A DNA stretch of 5,669 bases. Origin: Alkaliphilus sp. Its GTDB lineage: Bacteria; Bacillota; Clostridia; Peptostreptococcales; Natronincolaceae. Positions 5,086 through 5,669 of the stretch are shown piece after piece (the first letter of the stretch is position 1; the number at the start of each line of letters is the position of its first letter). The notes below the pieces were generated by a model, which did not search any database, had not been told where the DNA came from, and saw only the letters and a list, made by a program, of their open reading frames with translations. The translations under genes were made by a program, and so were the position numbers. Where the stretch lies: NCBI GenBank assembly GCA_023230535.1, contig JALNXC010000106.1, forward strand, positions 1 through 5,669. Direction: 5' to 3'.

Positions 5086-5669
5086 GTGGCCGAAAATAAG
5101 TTTTTTCCTCAACGACCAGAAGAGGAACCTATGATCTATGCTTATGAAGATATAAGATATCCTGGCTTATTAAAGGTTGGATATACAACTATAGGAGTTA
5201 AAAAAAGAGTAGCTCAGCAATTTCCAATAGTTCTACCAGGAGAGAAGCCCTATAAAATTGTTTTTGCTGAACCCGCTATTCGTAATGATGGTTCTACTTT
5301 CATGGATAAAAGAGTCCATGAGAGCTTAGAAAAAGCTAAAATAGAAAACCCTGATGGAGAATGGTATAAGTGTTCTGTCGAGGAATTGAGGGTCTCATAT
5401 ATTGCTGTTAGGGATAGAATAGAAAATATAGAAAATAGAACTGAAGACTTTAAAATGAGACCTGAGCAAAAGGATGCCGTAGAAAAAACTATAGTTTTTT
5501 ACAGAAATGAAAAAAAAGAACATCCAGATAAAGCACCAAAATTCTTATGGAATGCTAAAATGAGATTTGGTAAAACCTTTGCATCTTATCAATTGGCTAA
5601 AAAAATGAAGATGAAAAGAGTTTTAGTCTTAACCTTTAAGCCTGCAGTTGAAAGTGCATGGGAAGAAGA
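5086..5669 (+). CDS. GIY-YIG nuclease fused to SF2 helicase, probable restriction subunit, 5' part
   Basis: The first 194 codons are visible and the gene continues beyond the window. The start is GTG 5086, with AGGAGGG at 5074-5080 and five bases of spacing; the ribosome binding site overlaps the methyltransferase stop. Residues 16-100 resemble the T5orf172/MUG113 branch of GIY-YIG nucleases: MIYAYED (16-22) and LLKVGYT (28-34) replace the GIY and YIG strands, R41 fits the conserved arginine, and H78 and E92 (in GEWYK) fit later conserved residues, E92 as candidate catalytic glutamate. After a linker rich in charged residues come a Q-motif-like RPEQKDA (125-131), Walker A AKMRFGKT (157-164) and motif Ia-like VLVLTFKPAVESAW, marking the start of a DEAD/DEAH-type SF2 motor. 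I infer an ATP-driven translocating restriction enzyme that cuts unmethylated DNA. The DEAH box and C-terminus are not visible. Confidence 0.85.
   Translation, partial: MAENKFFPQRPEEEPMIYAYEDIRYPGLLKVGYTTIGVKKRVAQQFPIVLPGEKPYKIVFAEPAIRNDGSTFMDKRVHESLEKAKIENPDGEWYKCSVEELRVSYIAVRDRIENIENRTEDFKMRPEQKDAVEKTIVFYRNEKKEHPDKAPKFLWNAKMRFGKTFASYQLAKKMKMKRVLVLTFKPAVESAWEE

Noticed and set aside
1..5669. CRISPR array, tRNA or rRNA genes, or an insertion sequence
   Set aside because: No regularly spaced long repeats, cloverleaf-like sequence, rRNA-like stretch, transposase ORF or terminal inverted repeats with target duplications were seen by eye.

Overview
The window is low-GC, AGA/AGG-rich DNA with strong AGGAGG-type ribosome binding sites. 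This fits a low-GC Firmicute, probably a clostridial or Peptoniphilaceae-like anaerobe; the assignment rests on composition and family resemblance only. It reads as part of a mobilizable or integrative element carrying a restriction-modification (R-M) cargo. All supported genes lie on the + strand.

Bases 1-2592 are element backbone. They hold the 3' end of a ribbon-helix-helix (RHH) mobilization-type protein (1-300), a terminator-like stem-loop (320-371), a 42-residue ORF (396-524) overlapping a VapE-family P-loop ATPase (511-1869), a 381-base noncoding stretch, and a MobC-type relaxosome accessory gene (2251-2592). The noncoding stretch is highly structured. Its left part has four direct TGTAAC hexamers and two inverted copies about 115 bases away. 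Its right part has four consecutive perfect inverted repeats just before mobC, which I read as a candidate transfer origin (oriT). A relaxase gene normally follows mobC closely, but none is present here.

Bases 2593-5669 are a separate transcription unit with its own extended -10 promoter and two adjacent palindromes. In order it encodes a small XRE/HTH_26-type regulator (2671-2889), a 219-residue methyltransferase-like protein (2906-3565), a 506-residue Eco57I-type adenine methyltransferase (3555-5075), and a protein with an N-terminal GIY-YIG nuclease followed by a superfamily 2 helicase that runs off the window (5086 onward). Gaps and overlaps are short (16-base gap, 11-base overlap, 10-base gap), as in an operon.

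The interesting system is this R-M cassette. The two methyltransferase proteins look complementary: the small one has an intact SAM-binding motif (EPACGTG) but no catalytic NPPY, while the large one has NPPY but an altered motif I (DPACKSG) and a CxxC...H...H insert. With a GIY-YIG/helicase partner and no specificity subunit visible in the window, it looks like a split-up relative of translocating Type III or Type ISP systems that uses a GIY-YIG nuclease. This classification is inference from motifs.
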